DNA of 64,000 bases from Bidens hawaiensis. Taxonomy: Eukaryota > Streptophyta > Magnoliopsida > Asterales > Asteraceae. The notes below the pieces were generated by a model. The model saw only the letters and a list, made by a program, of their open reading frames with translations. It made no database searches and was not told the origin of the DNA. The translations under genes were made by a program, and so were the position numbers. The DNA lies in contig JAIQDT010003019.1 of the NCBI GenBank assembly GCA_021521415.1, forward strand, positions 1 to 64,000. Reading direction: 5' to 3'. Each line of letters opens with the position of its first letter. Position 1 is the stretch's first letter. Of this stretch, positions 8,652 to 19,912 are shown piece by piece.

Positions 8652-11600
8652 TGTAACGACTCGGATTTTCCAAACCTGTATTTGGTACTCATGACCCGAC
8701 CCGTTCGGGAAATTTATCACTAAAAATGGCACGCTTATCAAGGAAGTTCTATACGAATTATATTTATTTATATTATTTATTTAATATATATTTAACTTTA
8801 AAAAATGTACATTTTTAATCTAAACTATAAAGTTTTAACCTTTATTGTTTCCACCTCAAAACTCAAGGGACTAAACTGCAATTATCTTTATAACCCTTTT
8901 ACCCAGACCCTAATCCATACCCGTATGACCTGTATGCCCGTATCCATTACCCGTTTAATTGCTTGAACCACAATCTTCGATCTAAACTCGGAATTGAATC
9001 TTGGTTGTGATTTCTTCTTCCTATTTGCGGCTTAACCGTCTCAATGAATGAAGAAACAAGATCCACTAAATCGTATATTGAGATATTCATGAACCGACCT
9101 AGACCTAAAATCGTTTATATATTCTAAGATGCATAATAATTCAATTAATCATAACAGCACCTTCCCTACAACCCAACGACCAAAAACCCTAACCTTAATT
9201 TCATTATTATTGGCCGTAGCCTTTGTCGAGTTCGATATTGCCGCCGGCGACTGAGTTCATTGTTCTTCCTTGATTCATCATCGTTTAAGGTAATTTAATT
9301 ATGCATAAGGGTCGCCGAACATCAATAAACATGAACCCTAAAGCAATTTAAACAAACATTAAACGGATTGAGCGATCTTAGAATTAGGGTTCTTATTCAA
9401 AATCTGGGTTTAAATAGTTATGTATATATTGTTCTGTTTGCAAATCATACACAACTGACACACCAACACGTATGGCTGGTGTGTGTGTGTTAGGGTTCTG
9501 GCCGGTTCCCACGCGAGTTCGAGTCCCGGCTTTACCGTTTTGATGTTTTTATTTTTTAAGTTGTTTTAATTGGTTTTAATTATTTATAATATATTGTGGT
9601 TAATATTAAATGTTAAATAAACAATATTTATTCAAACCAACGTCATAAAATGTAACACCCCAACCGACGGCGGAATAAGTCGAGGCGAGACGGTGATTGC
9701 TCATAGCACATGATACTACGTGTTACAATAGTTGTTTAATTCAATTAAATTCAATATCAAGTTATACGGAGATACAATAAAATAAGTTTTTTATATTAAG
9801 CTAGGTCCAATCATGCAATCCTATATCTTGCATCAAGTAATCTTCAACAAACAAATTTCCAGTACCTGAAAAACAAGCGAGAGTGTCAACTAAAAATAGT
9901 TGGTGAAAACATAGGTTTTAATAAAATAAGTTTTAAGTTGAAAGCAATCCATATGTGTTAAGTTACTTTGTATACTTTGTGATTACAACCAAACCTCTGA
10001 CACGTTTAGCGAGTCGTCTAATCCACGATTAGACTATTATGTTTAATGTTTAACGATCGTCGGATTCTGAACACAAAAGCCTCTACCCAAGGCCTGCGTG
10101 GGCGGGTCGGGCCAATAGATCTATCATCATACTACCACGGGCTTTAACAAGTTAATGGTTGTACATGCGATTAAGTATACACTTGTAATAATCACACAAT
10201 GAATATCATGAATAAAGCTTGAATCAAATAACATGTAAAACAAATTGATTATGCATGTTTCCACCCCGAAGTATAAAACGTTTAAAAGCATGAAAATGGG
10301 CTATGAACTCACCTTTGTTGATGAATTGAGACTTGTAACGCTTTTGTTTAGAGCCCTAATGATCAAGAAAGTTGTTAGAATGTGACCCTATTTCGGTGGA
10401 ATAGAATCTCCGACCTCGGGTTCCCAGGAAAAGGTAAGTGGGTCCATTCACGCCTGGACACGCCACTTGGTTTTTCCTTAGGCTGTAGCCTTGGTGACAG
10501 AAACCTTGGTTGAATATCTATAGACTTGGTGTTTGTTTGGAAGTACAATTGGATTTTAGGGTTTCAAGTGATACTTTATGGTTTAGGGTTTTAGATTATC
10601 TTTTCTAGAAAAGAATAGGTTGTTTACTGTTCAAGACACAAAATTTTAAAAATAGTAAACCTTTGAGTTAGATTACGAAATTTTTATATCTTGTAGTATG
10701 AGTTTTTTAACATATATATTTTTTATAAGATTTAAGTGTTTATTAAATAAATATAAAATTCATAGACTACCGAGGGGTCTGATTCTGAGTCAGTTTAGTA
10801 GAAAAATCACTAAGCATCGATACTTTAACAAATTAAGGAGATTCCAGTTGGATAATTTTTATAATTAGAAGGTCTACAATATATCCAAAAATTGGGTCAT
10901 AATTCGTAAATATGAGTGAGTTATGACATTCGTTTTGAGGCTAAAGTTATCTGTTAGGATTTTCAGCAAAACCCATTTGTTAAAGAAAAATAATAAAAAT
11001 GTTTTTAAAGTTTATAAAATTTTACACCAAAAATTACAGAGATACTAGACACATAAAGAACCAATTTAGGCTTTTGAAATTCGTGATTTGGATATATTAT
11101 GACCGAGATCTAAGCGTTGAAATAAAAGGTTTTTCTGCAGAATGAAAGAACAAAACATTAAACGGAAATTAGAACTTACTAGGAAGGAAACGAGTTGTGA
11201 ATCTTTGAGAGGATGATGATCACGAATTTTCAACCTTGGAACTTTGGAATATGCAGGTTTGGAATGAATTTTAGGGGTGCTAGGGAGTTCTATTTATAGG
11301 GGTGTTTAGAGAAGAGATTATGATGAATTAGAGATAGAATTTTACTAGGACTTGAATTCAAATTTGGATAAGGCTAATCTTGGAGATCAAGAATAGAATA
11401 TTCTAGAAGGTTATTCTTAATTTGAATTTAAGGATATAAATAAAATTACTTTAGGATAAAATTGACAATGAAAAATATTAAATCTAGGCATTCCCGGTTA
11501 AACGTGTTACGTTAATGATTAACCATGTATAACTAAATGTACATAGAAACATGTAACTGTGCATATGAAAATAATGTTACTAACAAGTAATATGTAAGGC

Positions 11601-12079
11601 CCCGTTACCGGTAACCCTACTTTCGTGTTGGATTTACTCATAAACACAGTTCTAAATATCAGAGTTAATTAAAAACTTTACGCGGAATATAAAACTTTCA
11701 TAAAACATTACATATCAATTCATAATCATGTCTTAAAACATTCCTCTTGTCTTTCAAAATCAAAACATAACTTATAAAACATATCAGCTCTTCAGATGCC
11801 AGGCTTTAGTCTTCTGCCATGTGTCCTCCACTCAAGCCAGCCGTCTCATCCTACTCACCTGCGTGCATACTAAAAGTCAGCTACGCTGAGTGAGTTCTAG
11901 TTAATCATACAATACCATACGATACCTTATTACATACATACGTACTTAACCTCATAACTTTCTTTCATACACACATAAGTACTCATACCTTCACTCTCAC
12001 TTATATACTTTCTTTCTTACTTACATACTTTCTTTACATTCATAATCATACGTTTTAAAGAGCCTTTCGTCCTATAACC

Positions 12080-12268
12080 TCACAGATATTATAAGGGTCT
12101 GGTCCCTAACATCACAGATATTATAAGGGTCTGGTCCCTATCCTCACAGATATTGTAAGGGTCTGGTCCCTAACATCACAGATATTATAAGGGTCTGGTC
12201 CCTAACATCACAGATATTATAAGGGTCTGGTCCCTAACATCACAGATATTATAAGGGTCTGGTCCCTT
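12080..12268 (+). repeat. 32-33 bp tandem repeat, six units
   Basis: Units begin at 12080, 12113, 12145, 12177, 12209 and 12241 with core CACAGATATTATAAGGGTCT. They lie in the inner solo LTR. Confidence 0.9.
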
Positions 12269-12450
12269 GCTTTCGAATATTAGTAGGGTTCAGTTCCCTC
12301 TTCGTTACCATACAACCATGCATCATACCTCGAGTATCATTAGGGCTCGGTACCCTTTTCGTAACCATACAACCATACAACCGTCATTTCCTTCTTTTAT
12401 TAACTTTATTACGTTCATACACATAAACATTCATATCATACTTGCCATAT

Positions 12451-12642
12451 TTATAACGTTACAACCTGACAGTACGTGCAATATCTGAAGATCGTTCACG
12501 AACCATCAAGCAATCATTCATACATATCACATATATCACATATGGCTTTATAACGTTACAACCTGACAGTACGTGCAATATCCGAAGATCGTTCACGAAC
12601 CATCAAGCAATCATTCATACATATCACATATATCACATATGG
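12451..12642 (+). repeat. 97-bp tandem duplication
   Basis: The segment from 12451 (TTATAACGTTACAACCTGAC) is repeated almost exactly from 12548. It lies in the inner solo LTR. Confidence 0.9.
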
Positions 12643-12867
12643 CATACACTTATCACTTAGGATAAATGTATTAACAACACATCAAGTATGCACACAGCCC
12701 CGAAAACATAACAAGGAATGGGGCTAGAAACTCACCTGGATCCTGTTACGCTCGCCGTTGATCGTAATTCCTTTCTTTAACTGGGCCCGGCTAACTGTAT
12801 AATATTTACACATATCAATTAACTACTACTACTCGTTTTGTATTTCTATCTATATATGACCCACAAC

Positions 12868-12960
12868 GAACGGGGGTCCGGGGGCAGCGCCCTGGCAGCG
12901 GGGTTCTAGGGGCGGCAGCCCCTAGCGGGGTCCAAGGGGCAGAGCCCCTGGCTGGGGTTA
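12868..12960. repeat. GC-rich block of short palindromes
   Basis: Repeated GGGGTCC..GGGGCAGAGCCCCTGG-type units form overlapping palindromes (AGGGGCAGAGCCCCT, AGGGGCGGCAGCCCCT). The block contrasts sharply with AT-rich surroundings. Confidence 0.75.
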
Positions 12961-13044
12961 AGCTGCCAGGTCAGCTTGGAAAAATTTTATTTTCGATAAC
13001 TGCCTTAACACATTTTCCATTAGGTTTTTAATTTATTTTATAAA

Positions 13045-13337
13045 CGAACTTCACTTCAGGCGAAGTTAAACCTTAGGCGAACTTGGCTTCAGGCGAAGTT
13101 AAACCTTAGGCGAACTTGGCTTCAGGCGAAGTTAAACCTTAGGCGAACTTGGCTTCAGGCGAAGTTAAACCTTAGGCGAACTTGGCTTCAGGCGAAGTTA
13201 AACCTTAGGCGAACTTGGCTTCAGGCGAAGTTATACCTTAGGCGAACTTGGCCGTAGGCGAAGTTACGCTTGAAGGCGAAGTTACGCTTGAAGGCGAAGT
13301 TCATCAGGCGAACTTAATCTTGCAGGCGAAGTTATCG
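13045..13337 (+). repeat. 33-bp tandem repeat with GGCGAA(A/C)TT motifs
   Basis: About six regular 33-bp units (CTTCAGGCGAAGTTAAACCT core; starts at 13054, 13087, 13120 and onward) decay into irregular AGGCGAAGTT copies towards 13337. Each unit has a CTTC-AGGC-GAAG mini-hairpin. Confidence 0.88.
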
Positions 13338-15256
13338 CGCTGCAGATCTGTTTGCCCATAACTCCTTCGTTTCTTAGCCAAATAACTCGATTTTGGTACC
13401 CACGGAATCGTATGATCGGCGCCTACAAATCCCAACCATCAAATCGGCCTAAAATCGACGTTTTAGGGGTCCGATTTGGGCAGTTTGGGTTTCGGGTCCG
13501 GTTAACCCATCCAACCCTAACCATTTTCAGTAATATTAACTTTGTTGGATTTGTTCTTACCTTACCAACTCAGATCTATCAACGAAATCTCGGGTCTTGG
13601 CTTCGAATCTTGATCGGTTAGAAAGCGGTGTTTTGAGGAGTGTGTGGAGTGTGTGTGGAGTTTGGTGAGAAATGAGATATTTTGGGATTTTGGGGGTATT
13701 TATATCCCTGAAATCCCATTCTCATTTATCCTATCTCAGTTAATCCAAGTCCATGACCCGCTCCTACCCGATATTAATAATTAAAAACGCGAAATCACTA
13801 ACATAACTTTCTTTATTCAACATTATAAATTTTAGGATGTTACATAATAAATAATATATGATTGCATAATAATATATATGGTGAACTAATACACTAACTT
13901 TATTAAATACGAGTATAAAATACTAGCGATTTCATGCATGAAAATGCATAGGTGTTACATAAAAGTTAACGGTTTCGTGTCAACTAGTTTCGTTTCAAGA
14001 TTTCGTTTATATATATATATATATATATCTTGTTATTAATAATAAATCATTATTATTTTATTAATAACCGTCATTAATATTAAGGTTTCTCGTTGTTAAA
14101 GTATCTTTATGAAATTTACTTATATTTATTAGACATGTATATATATGTATTATAAAAAACTATAATAAAACATATTAAGAGTGTTAATTATATTTTTGCC
14201 AACGAATTTTGTTAAAGATTCTAAAATATAAATTTCATGTTAATTATATATTTAAACGTTTATCATTATATATTTCAACTCATATCTATTCAAAACTAAT
14301 TATTCGTAAGTTCGATTATATGATAAACAATGATTTTATAGATAAACGATAACAATAATTCGTAGTGGTCAATCGTTCAATCTACAACGTACCCACCCAT
14401 AAATATAACTTAAATCATATTGAAATCCTAAATTCGTTATACATATTATATCATTATAATTCACACATCATATCATTAATTAGGATCCTTGTCGGTAATT
14501 CTCGAAGGGTGTGATTATCGTTCTTGTCGTATTCATTCCCGTTTGGCTTAATCCATCAGGTGAGTTTTATCATTCCCCTATTTTACTCGATTTTCATAAA
14601 TTTTTTGGGGACATATGCGTATATAATACTATATATACATATCCATATATACATACATATCAAAATAGCAAACGTGTAATTGTGTGTGATTAATCAAATC
14701 TACTTGTTATGTGCTTATGTGTTATTGTATTGATTCGCTTGGCATATCCCCATGTATTGGGTTCTCATTCTCATTGACCATCGCTCGATTCGTTTGGCAA
14801 CGGTCTTATTCTCATTATTTGCTCATAGTTGATTTACTGGCGCCCGATTCGCTTGGCAATGGTTTAATCGACAACTTACTTGCTTATGGTTTGATTTCAT
14901 TACTGCACTTATTACGTTTTGGTTATTTATCATATTAACATTATTTTTGGTGTCAAAAATTGGTGGTAAACTCACTCAACGTATTTGTTGACAAAAACTC
15001 CATTTTCTACGCATATGCAGGTTTCCTGAAGATTGAAGTTGGAAACGTAGACAATACCTTAGGATATAATCAAGATAATCGTTATATGAACTCATATTTG
15101 TGTATTTGAATTGTTTTGTATATTTGAATAATGTGTGTAATATTTGTAAATAATTAATTAGATATTGTCACATTTTATATATGATAGTATCTTCGAGCTG
15201 TGAGCAATCAGATCACGCCTCGGCATTTCCGCCTTAGGTTGGGGTGTGACAAGCGT

Positions 15257-16045
15257 CAACACCAAGCCTAAATCCACGTCAGCATACGTGTCAACCGGTT
15301 CAGGTAAGTCCGGGCTAATATCTCAGTTTGGTGCTCGTTAAGCTGGAGCAATGACCGAATTTCCACTTATCTGTCCAAAGTATGGGCTCACGTTCTTGCT
15401 GCCGTTAACGGATACCACGGATCCGAGATATTCAAACTCATCAAACTAGTATCTCGTTCTGGTGCTAGTTATGTAGGCGCAATGAATTCTTATACCGCAC
15501 ATCTACTATATATATATATACGTATATATATACGCCGATAATTCTTTAATATACGCAAGATGATCAACTTAGAATACCCCCAACTAAAAATAAAACTAAT
15601 AACAAGCCTAAGCTTAAGCTTAGTGACGACTGATATGTGTTGAGTGAACACAACTACGGTTGCCGGTGGTGGCCGAAGGTCAAGACTGTTGGAGTTTGAA
15701 GATATCGAAGAGGCGGATTTGAGATGCTGATAACGAAAGCAACCAAGAAAGGGTTCGTTTGGCACTGTCAGTTTTTTCCAAGGTAATCACTGTAACTGAT
15801 TCAAGTTTTCCATAATGACAGCAGCCAATAAATTGAAAGGTCGTTTCGCAATGTCAATTTTCCTATATAAGCGCTGCTACTAAACACCCTTTGCTGAATT
15901 GTGAATAATAATATGTTATTCATAAATAAAATAATATTAATAATAATTATAAATAACAATAAATAACAAAAAAAAAAGAAAAGAAAAAAAAAGAAAAAAA
16001 AAATAAAAAACATAATAAGACAAGCTGGTCGGTGTTTCTAGAAAA
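15257..16045 (-). repeat. Right arm of the large inverted repeat, distal part
   Basis: This continues the arm interrupted at 8651. It starts CAACACCAAGCCTAAATCC, the complement of the left arm near 8430-8465, and ends beside palindrome P3. Together with the left arm it would fold into a hairpin with stem of about 0.85 kb. The last 80 bp resemble the right end of the MULE (35400-35460). Confidence 0.85.
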
Positions 16046-16052
16046 GCTCCCT

Positions 16053-16086
16053 AATACGCCACGTATAGACCTATACGCGGCGTATT
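16053..16086. repeat. 34-bp CpG palindrome P3
   Basis: Half-sites AATACGCCACGTATAG and CTATACGCGGCGTATT around AC. It is first of a pair upstream of the transposase gene and abuts the large inverted repeat. Confidence 0.9.
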
Positions 16087-16140
16087 AGTTTGATGACAAC
16101 CTGCCCTGCAAAAGCTGGGCTAGGTTGTCAACTTGTATCT

Positions 16141-16174
16141 TATACGCCGCGTATAGATCTATACGCGGCGTATT
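16141..16174. repeat. 34-bp CpG palindrome P4
   Basis: Half-sites TATACGCCGCGTATAG and CTATACGCGGCGTATT around AT. Between P3 and P4 a further imperfect hairpin (GACAACCTGCCC.. / ..GGGCTAGGTTGTC) makes three consecutive stem-loops upstream of the gene. A TATTATAAAG box follows at 16204. Confidence 0.9.
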
Positions 16175-16203
16175 GCTTTTGCTGAATTATTGGAGCCCGG
16201 CTC

Positions 16204-16213
16204 TATTATAAAG
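16204..16213 (+). promoter_or_regulatory. Possible TATA box of the MULE transposase gene
   Basis: TATTATAAAG lies 30 bp after palindrome P4 and about 66 bp before the ATG chosen for exon 1 (16279). Confidence 0.4.
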
Positions 16214-16278
16214 GCATGCGTGTTGGTCTCGACGTTCAACCAAAAAACAACATAACATTTGTACTATATATACTTAGA

Positions 16279-16911
16279 ATGTCTTGGTTTAACCATTTAT
16301 TTCCGGAGGAGGAGCCGGGTTACGCCGCTAACGATCAGCTTGGCACATCGTGGTTACCCGACTTGAACCAGGTTTCGTTATATATTTATTTAGTATGAAT
16401 TTGGTAGTTTTTTTTACTAACACATGATACATTACGTTTTGTTAGGAGTATGTCGGGTATGATACCCAGCCCCAACAACCTTATTGTCAGCCCGAACAGT
16501 TTTATGGTAACACTGGCTCGCTGGGCTTGCCAAACTTGAACCAGGTTTCGTTATATAGTCTTATTGTAAATATACGGTTATGTTATTATTATTTTAATAT
16601 TCTTATTTATTATTAAAATATTATATTTTATATTATTATAGGTATTATTATTTATTATTATCACTAGCACTGTTGTTTGAATTTCTAATTTATGTATGGT
16701 AGGAGTACTTCGTGTCGGATTACGGTAGTCAGCCATCGTACCCTCACCTGTCGCCTGGTCGGATTATGGAGGTCAGGCTATGTCTTCGAACCAGCCATCA
16801 GTAGCAAATGATCCGTTTTATGGAACCGAGTCTTCATCGCACCCAAATAACGAAGATGAGTACGATGACGACTACATACGCGAGGTGAAGGTTTCGTATA
16901 AAACAGATGCT
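16279..16911 (+). pseudogene. FAR1/MULE transposase gene A, 5' exons
   Basis: Three short exons with clean GT..AG borders precede the catalytic part: 16279-16371 (ATG, ending ..LNQ), 16446-16544 (ending ..LNQ again), 16703-16911 (acidic, EDEYDDDY.REVKVSYKTDA). The repeated NLNQ|gtttcg exon ends suggest exon duplication. Exon 3 appears to contain a frame break, since the first part reads in another frame. The following intron begins GTAAGACACC at 16912 and is split by the Copia element. No domain is recognised in these exons; they form the N-terminal extension of the FAR1-type protein that continues at 29666. The start at 16279 was chosen because the related fragment at 6868 starts at the matching place. 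Confidence 0.6.
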
Positions 16912-16953
16912 GTAAGACACCGTGTGTTTTGTTTAAGTTAATATTATTTATTT

Positions 16954-17342
16954 TGTTGGGTCTATACTTGATGGTTTGCACTTAGTTAAGCTTGGTTTTG
17001 TGTTTTGTATGTAAACCGAGATCCTTATGGATCTCGGTGGGCTTTGGGCTTTTGTTGGGCTAGTATGTTGGCTACCTTATATATAGATCTCTTTGTATAG
17101 GGTTTGGTGGCTCGTTCAATTGTTTTTTTTTTCTTTTTGGCCGTCTAGTATCATTGGTGTATTAGATGTGTATTGTAAGCATAGTGCTTAAGCACCCGAC
17201 GTTAATAATAACGTGTGTTTTGAAGCAGTCCTTGTATTCTGTGTCTTCTTGATATTTGTTCTTGAATCATCTTGTGTTGGATTTCCGCACCAACGTCAAG
17301 ATCAGTTGATATCATATTGAAAGATCCTCCACGGAACTTTCA
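16954..17342 (+). repeat. 5' LTR of the Copia element
   Basis: Starts TGTTGGGTCTATACTTG, ends ..GGAACTTTCA. It contains a TATATATA box at about 17079-17087 and a strong hairpin at 17015-17038. About 97 percent identical to the 3' LTR by eye. Confidence 0.93.
17015..17038. repeat. LTR hairpin ACCGAGATCC-TTAT-GGATCTCGGT
   Basis: A perfect 10-bp stem with a 4-nt loop, conserved in the 3' LTR at about 29287-29310. The stem contains ACCGAGA, the same motif as the arrays inside the element. Position relative to the TATA box would place it upstream of the transcript start. Confidence 0.85.
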
Positions 17343-17344
17343 AT

Positions 17345-17356
17345 TGGTATCAGAGC
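17345..17356 (+). promoter_or_regulatory. Copia primer-binding site (initiator Met tRNA)
   Basis: TGGTATCAGAGC, complementary to the 3' end of plant initiator tRNA-Met, lies two bases after the 5' LTR. Confidence 0.95.
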
Positions 17357-17560
17357 CTTAGACCTATTCAGGCTCGTTATTATGATATCAACGGATTCAA
17401 GATCTAATCGTTTGGTGGTTTTGTTGTTTTCCGGCGAGTTATTAATCGGAGAAGAAAAAGAGGGTTTATTCTTGGTTAGAGACTTGGTCAATTTGGAAAA
17501 AAATTTGAATCCCATAATTCACGAGATTCAGTTAGATGCAAATCTTAATCAATAAATCCA

Positions 17561-17785
17561 GTTCTCGGGTAAATTTGGGTGTTCTCGGCTACACTTAATA
17601 GTTCTCGGCCTTTAAACAAGGGTTTTCGGCTTAAAATCAGTGTTTTCGGCCAAGGAATAGTGTTCTCGGTGGTTCTCGGTCAAGATTCTTGGTTCTCGGT
17701 CAAGACTCGTAGTTCTCGGTCAATAACTTTGGTTCTCTGTCAACGCATTCAGTTCTCGGTCAAAGCTTGTTTTCGGTCAAAGCAA
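17561..17785 (+). repeat. Array of TTCTCGGTCAA-type motifs, plus orientation
   Basis: About a dozen copies of GTTCTCGG(T/C)CAA or GTTTTCGG lie 15-30 bp apart between the primer-binding site and the gag start. The reverse complement (TTGACCGAGAAC) dominates a second array at 26343-26540. Confidence 0.88.
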
Positions 17786-17888
17786 ACTGTGAACTTAGTT
17801 GGGCCTGATCAATCCGATTTGGGCTTTGTGTATTGGACTTTAGAGTGTTTCTGGACTTAAAATTACTTTTGGGACTGATTAAACTAAA

Positions 17889-19912
17889 ATGGAACAATTA
17901 ACTAACAGTAATGTGTCATCCAATGCTTCACTCCATCAAGAACTGGATTCCATAATGGGGACCACCACTCGTGTGCCTCGTCTACTGTCTGATGAGGGGT
18001 TCAGCGAGTGGAAATTTAGATTCCAGAAGTATGTTAAGATGAAAGATGCAAAAATCTGGAGAAGCATAGTTAGGGGACCCCAAATCATCACGTATCAACG
18101 TGAGAACTCAACTGAAGTTGTTGTGGAGCCTATTGCTATGTACGATGATGATAATCTTGCTAAAATTGAAGAGGATGAAAAGGCTCTCTCAACCTTAACT
18201 ATGGCACTCTCACCTGAGATTGCTCTGGGTTTTAGAGAACTTCAATCTGCTAAGGAGTTGTGGGAGGCGTTAATTGAGGTGTATGAAGGAAACGAAGACA
18301 TGAAGAGAAGTCGCCAAGACCTGTTGCGACAGAAATTCAATATGTTTAATCATGTTTTGGGAGAGTCGTTGGAAACTCAACTTCAAAGGTTCATAGCTCT
18401 TGTGACTGAGATGAAATCTGCAAGCATCTATCTGGCAACTTCTGAAGTAAACAACAAGTTAGTGAACTCACTGCCCAAAAGTTGGGATATGAATGTTGCT
18501 GTTATCAAGAAGACAAAAGATCTCAACAGAATGTCTATTTCTGAGATGATGGCTACTATTAAGGCACGTGACATGGATGACAAGCAACGTGCAATAAACC
18601 ATGCAAACTCCTACAATGCAGCTGGGTACAACGTTGCCTCCAACAATGCCCTCATCTCACAAGACAGCTTTTCAATATCTAAGGCCACTCAGCAACTTCC
18701 ACCTCAAGGAAACTTCCAAATGTTCAAGTCCACTCAGGGCAAATCTTCATCCATCCCACCTCAACCAGCTCCAGCATTTATCACTAAATCTGCTCAATCT
18801 CTGACTGATAATGGTAAACCTCTGTCATCTAGCGTTGCTCCTGGTCAGAACTCCAGTCAGATTCCCTCTATCCCGAAAGAAACTCAACAGAACATAGCTC
18901 TAATGGCGGGGTTCATGCATTTCTAGCTGGTGATCTGGTTCAACCCGTAGTTGCTGCTGAGCTTGATCAAATCCATCCAGATGATGTTGAAGAAATGGAT
19001 ATCTCTTGGCAAATCGCCATGGCAGTGTTTCGGGCCAAGAAATTCACTAAGAGAACGGGAAGGAACAATTGGAATATGCCAAACAATCAGAAGGTGGGTT
19101 TTAACAAGGACACTCTGAGATGCTATAACTGTCACGAGCCGGGTCACTTTGCTCGTGAATGTACCAACCCAGCAAAGGAAGGAAACATGGAGAGGACGCT
19201 GGTTCCAGTGGGAAATGCTAGAGGAGAAGTTGGGGGTAGTTCGGGAAATGGTGAAAGAGGTTTGGTTGCTCAACAATTTTCCTGGGTTAATCAGATGGCT
19301 GCTCTCAACATTGGCAATCAGACTGCCAATTATGCTCATGTTGAGGATGCTGAGGAAGAAAATGCTGCTGAGGAGCAAATCAAGGAACTTCAATTCGCAT
19401 TCATGGCCTTCACTCCTCCCAGCTCATCTGAGGTAAGCTTTCAACCATGTTCTCAAGATTGTGTTGATAAAATTAATTTATATAAACTCCACAATGATAA
19501 CTTGAGTAAAGACATGGAAAGAGTGAAATCTAAAAATTTTAAACTTAAGAAAAATGAAAAAGCTTTCTTAGATAAAATAGAAGCAAATCAAAAGGATTTT
19601 TCTAAGCTTAAATCTGAATTCAGCATAAAGTGTTGTCACCACCTAGATGCCAAGCAGGAAATTGCTGAATTAACCACTAAACTGGAAGCCTCCAAAATAG
19701 AGATTTTGAATTTAAATGCTAAATTTGAAAGAGCTGAACTTGATTTCAAAATATTCGAGGGTTCATGTACAGTAGTTAGTTCAATGATTGATAATCAGTT
19801 ATGGTGGAAGGAAAACGAAGATGAGGGCATAGGATATAGTCGGGTACCCCCACCTTACAATGACAACTATGTTCGACTTCCTGTCACCAAAGAACAGGAA
19901 GAAAAGGTATAG
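17889..19912 (+). pseudogene. Copia gag
   Basis: ATG at 17889 opens a 345-residue frame with the UBN2-type gag core (LLSDEGFSEWKFRFQKYV, then a long helical region with LWEALIEVYEG). A single-base change in the G-run near 18907-18911 ends this frame at 18926. The protein continues one frame over (DISWQIAMAVFRAKKF) with a CCHC knuckle (CYNCHEPGHFAREC, 19121-19162) and a coiled-coil-like lysine- and glutamate-rich stretch at about 19500-19750. A TAG near 19910 ends this part. Gag would form the particle that packages the element's RNA. Two lesions make it non-functional. Confidence 0.88.

Larger units (their letters stand above)
11593..13844 (-). mobile_element. Inner solo LTR (Gypsy type), minus orientation
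   Basis: It begins TGTAAGGCCCCGTTACC and ends TTTTAGGATGTTACA, with exact 5-bp duplication TAATA at 11588-11592 and 13845-13849. The 2252-bp body contains several tandem arrays (listed separately) and no pol sequence. It is the youngest member of this nest because it interrupts the middle LTR. Confidence 0.9.
9651..13959 (-). mobile_element. Middle solo LTR (Gypsy type), minus orientation, interrupted
   Basis: Ends are perfectly inverted: TGTAACACC at 9651 and GGTGTTACA ending at 13959. The 5-bp duplication TAAAA occurs at 9646-9650 and 13960-13964. The ..GGTTGGGGTGTTACA type end is on the left in reverse complement, so the LTR points left. Its net length without the inner insertion is about 2.05 kb. 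It carries no coding region. Confidence 0.88.
8652..15251 (+). mobile_element. Outer solo LTR (Gypsy type), itself interrupted
   Basis: It starts TGTAACGACTCGG and ends CCGCCTTAGGTTGGGGTGTGACA, the ending typical of Tekay-like LTRs. An exact 5-bp duplication AGCGT lies at 8647-8651 and 15252-15256. No internal coding region, primer-binding site or second LTR is present, so it is a solo LTR. Removing the insertion at 9651-13959 leaves about 2.3 kb. Confidence 0.88.

Noticed and set aside
9505..9535. GAGTTCGAGTCCCGG, like a tRNA B box or SINE
   Set aside because: No A box, no acceptor stem or cloverleaf upstream, and it sits in an LTR; no tRNA gene is supported.
12080..12268. Regular 32-33 bp repeats resembling a CRISPR array
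   Set aside because: The units are contiguous with no unique spacers, lie in a plant LTR, and no cas genes are present.
15801..16013. 70-aa Phe-rich minus-strand ORF resembling a membrane peptide
   Set aside because: It is a translation of the A-rich tract at 15960-16012 within the inverted-repeat arm.
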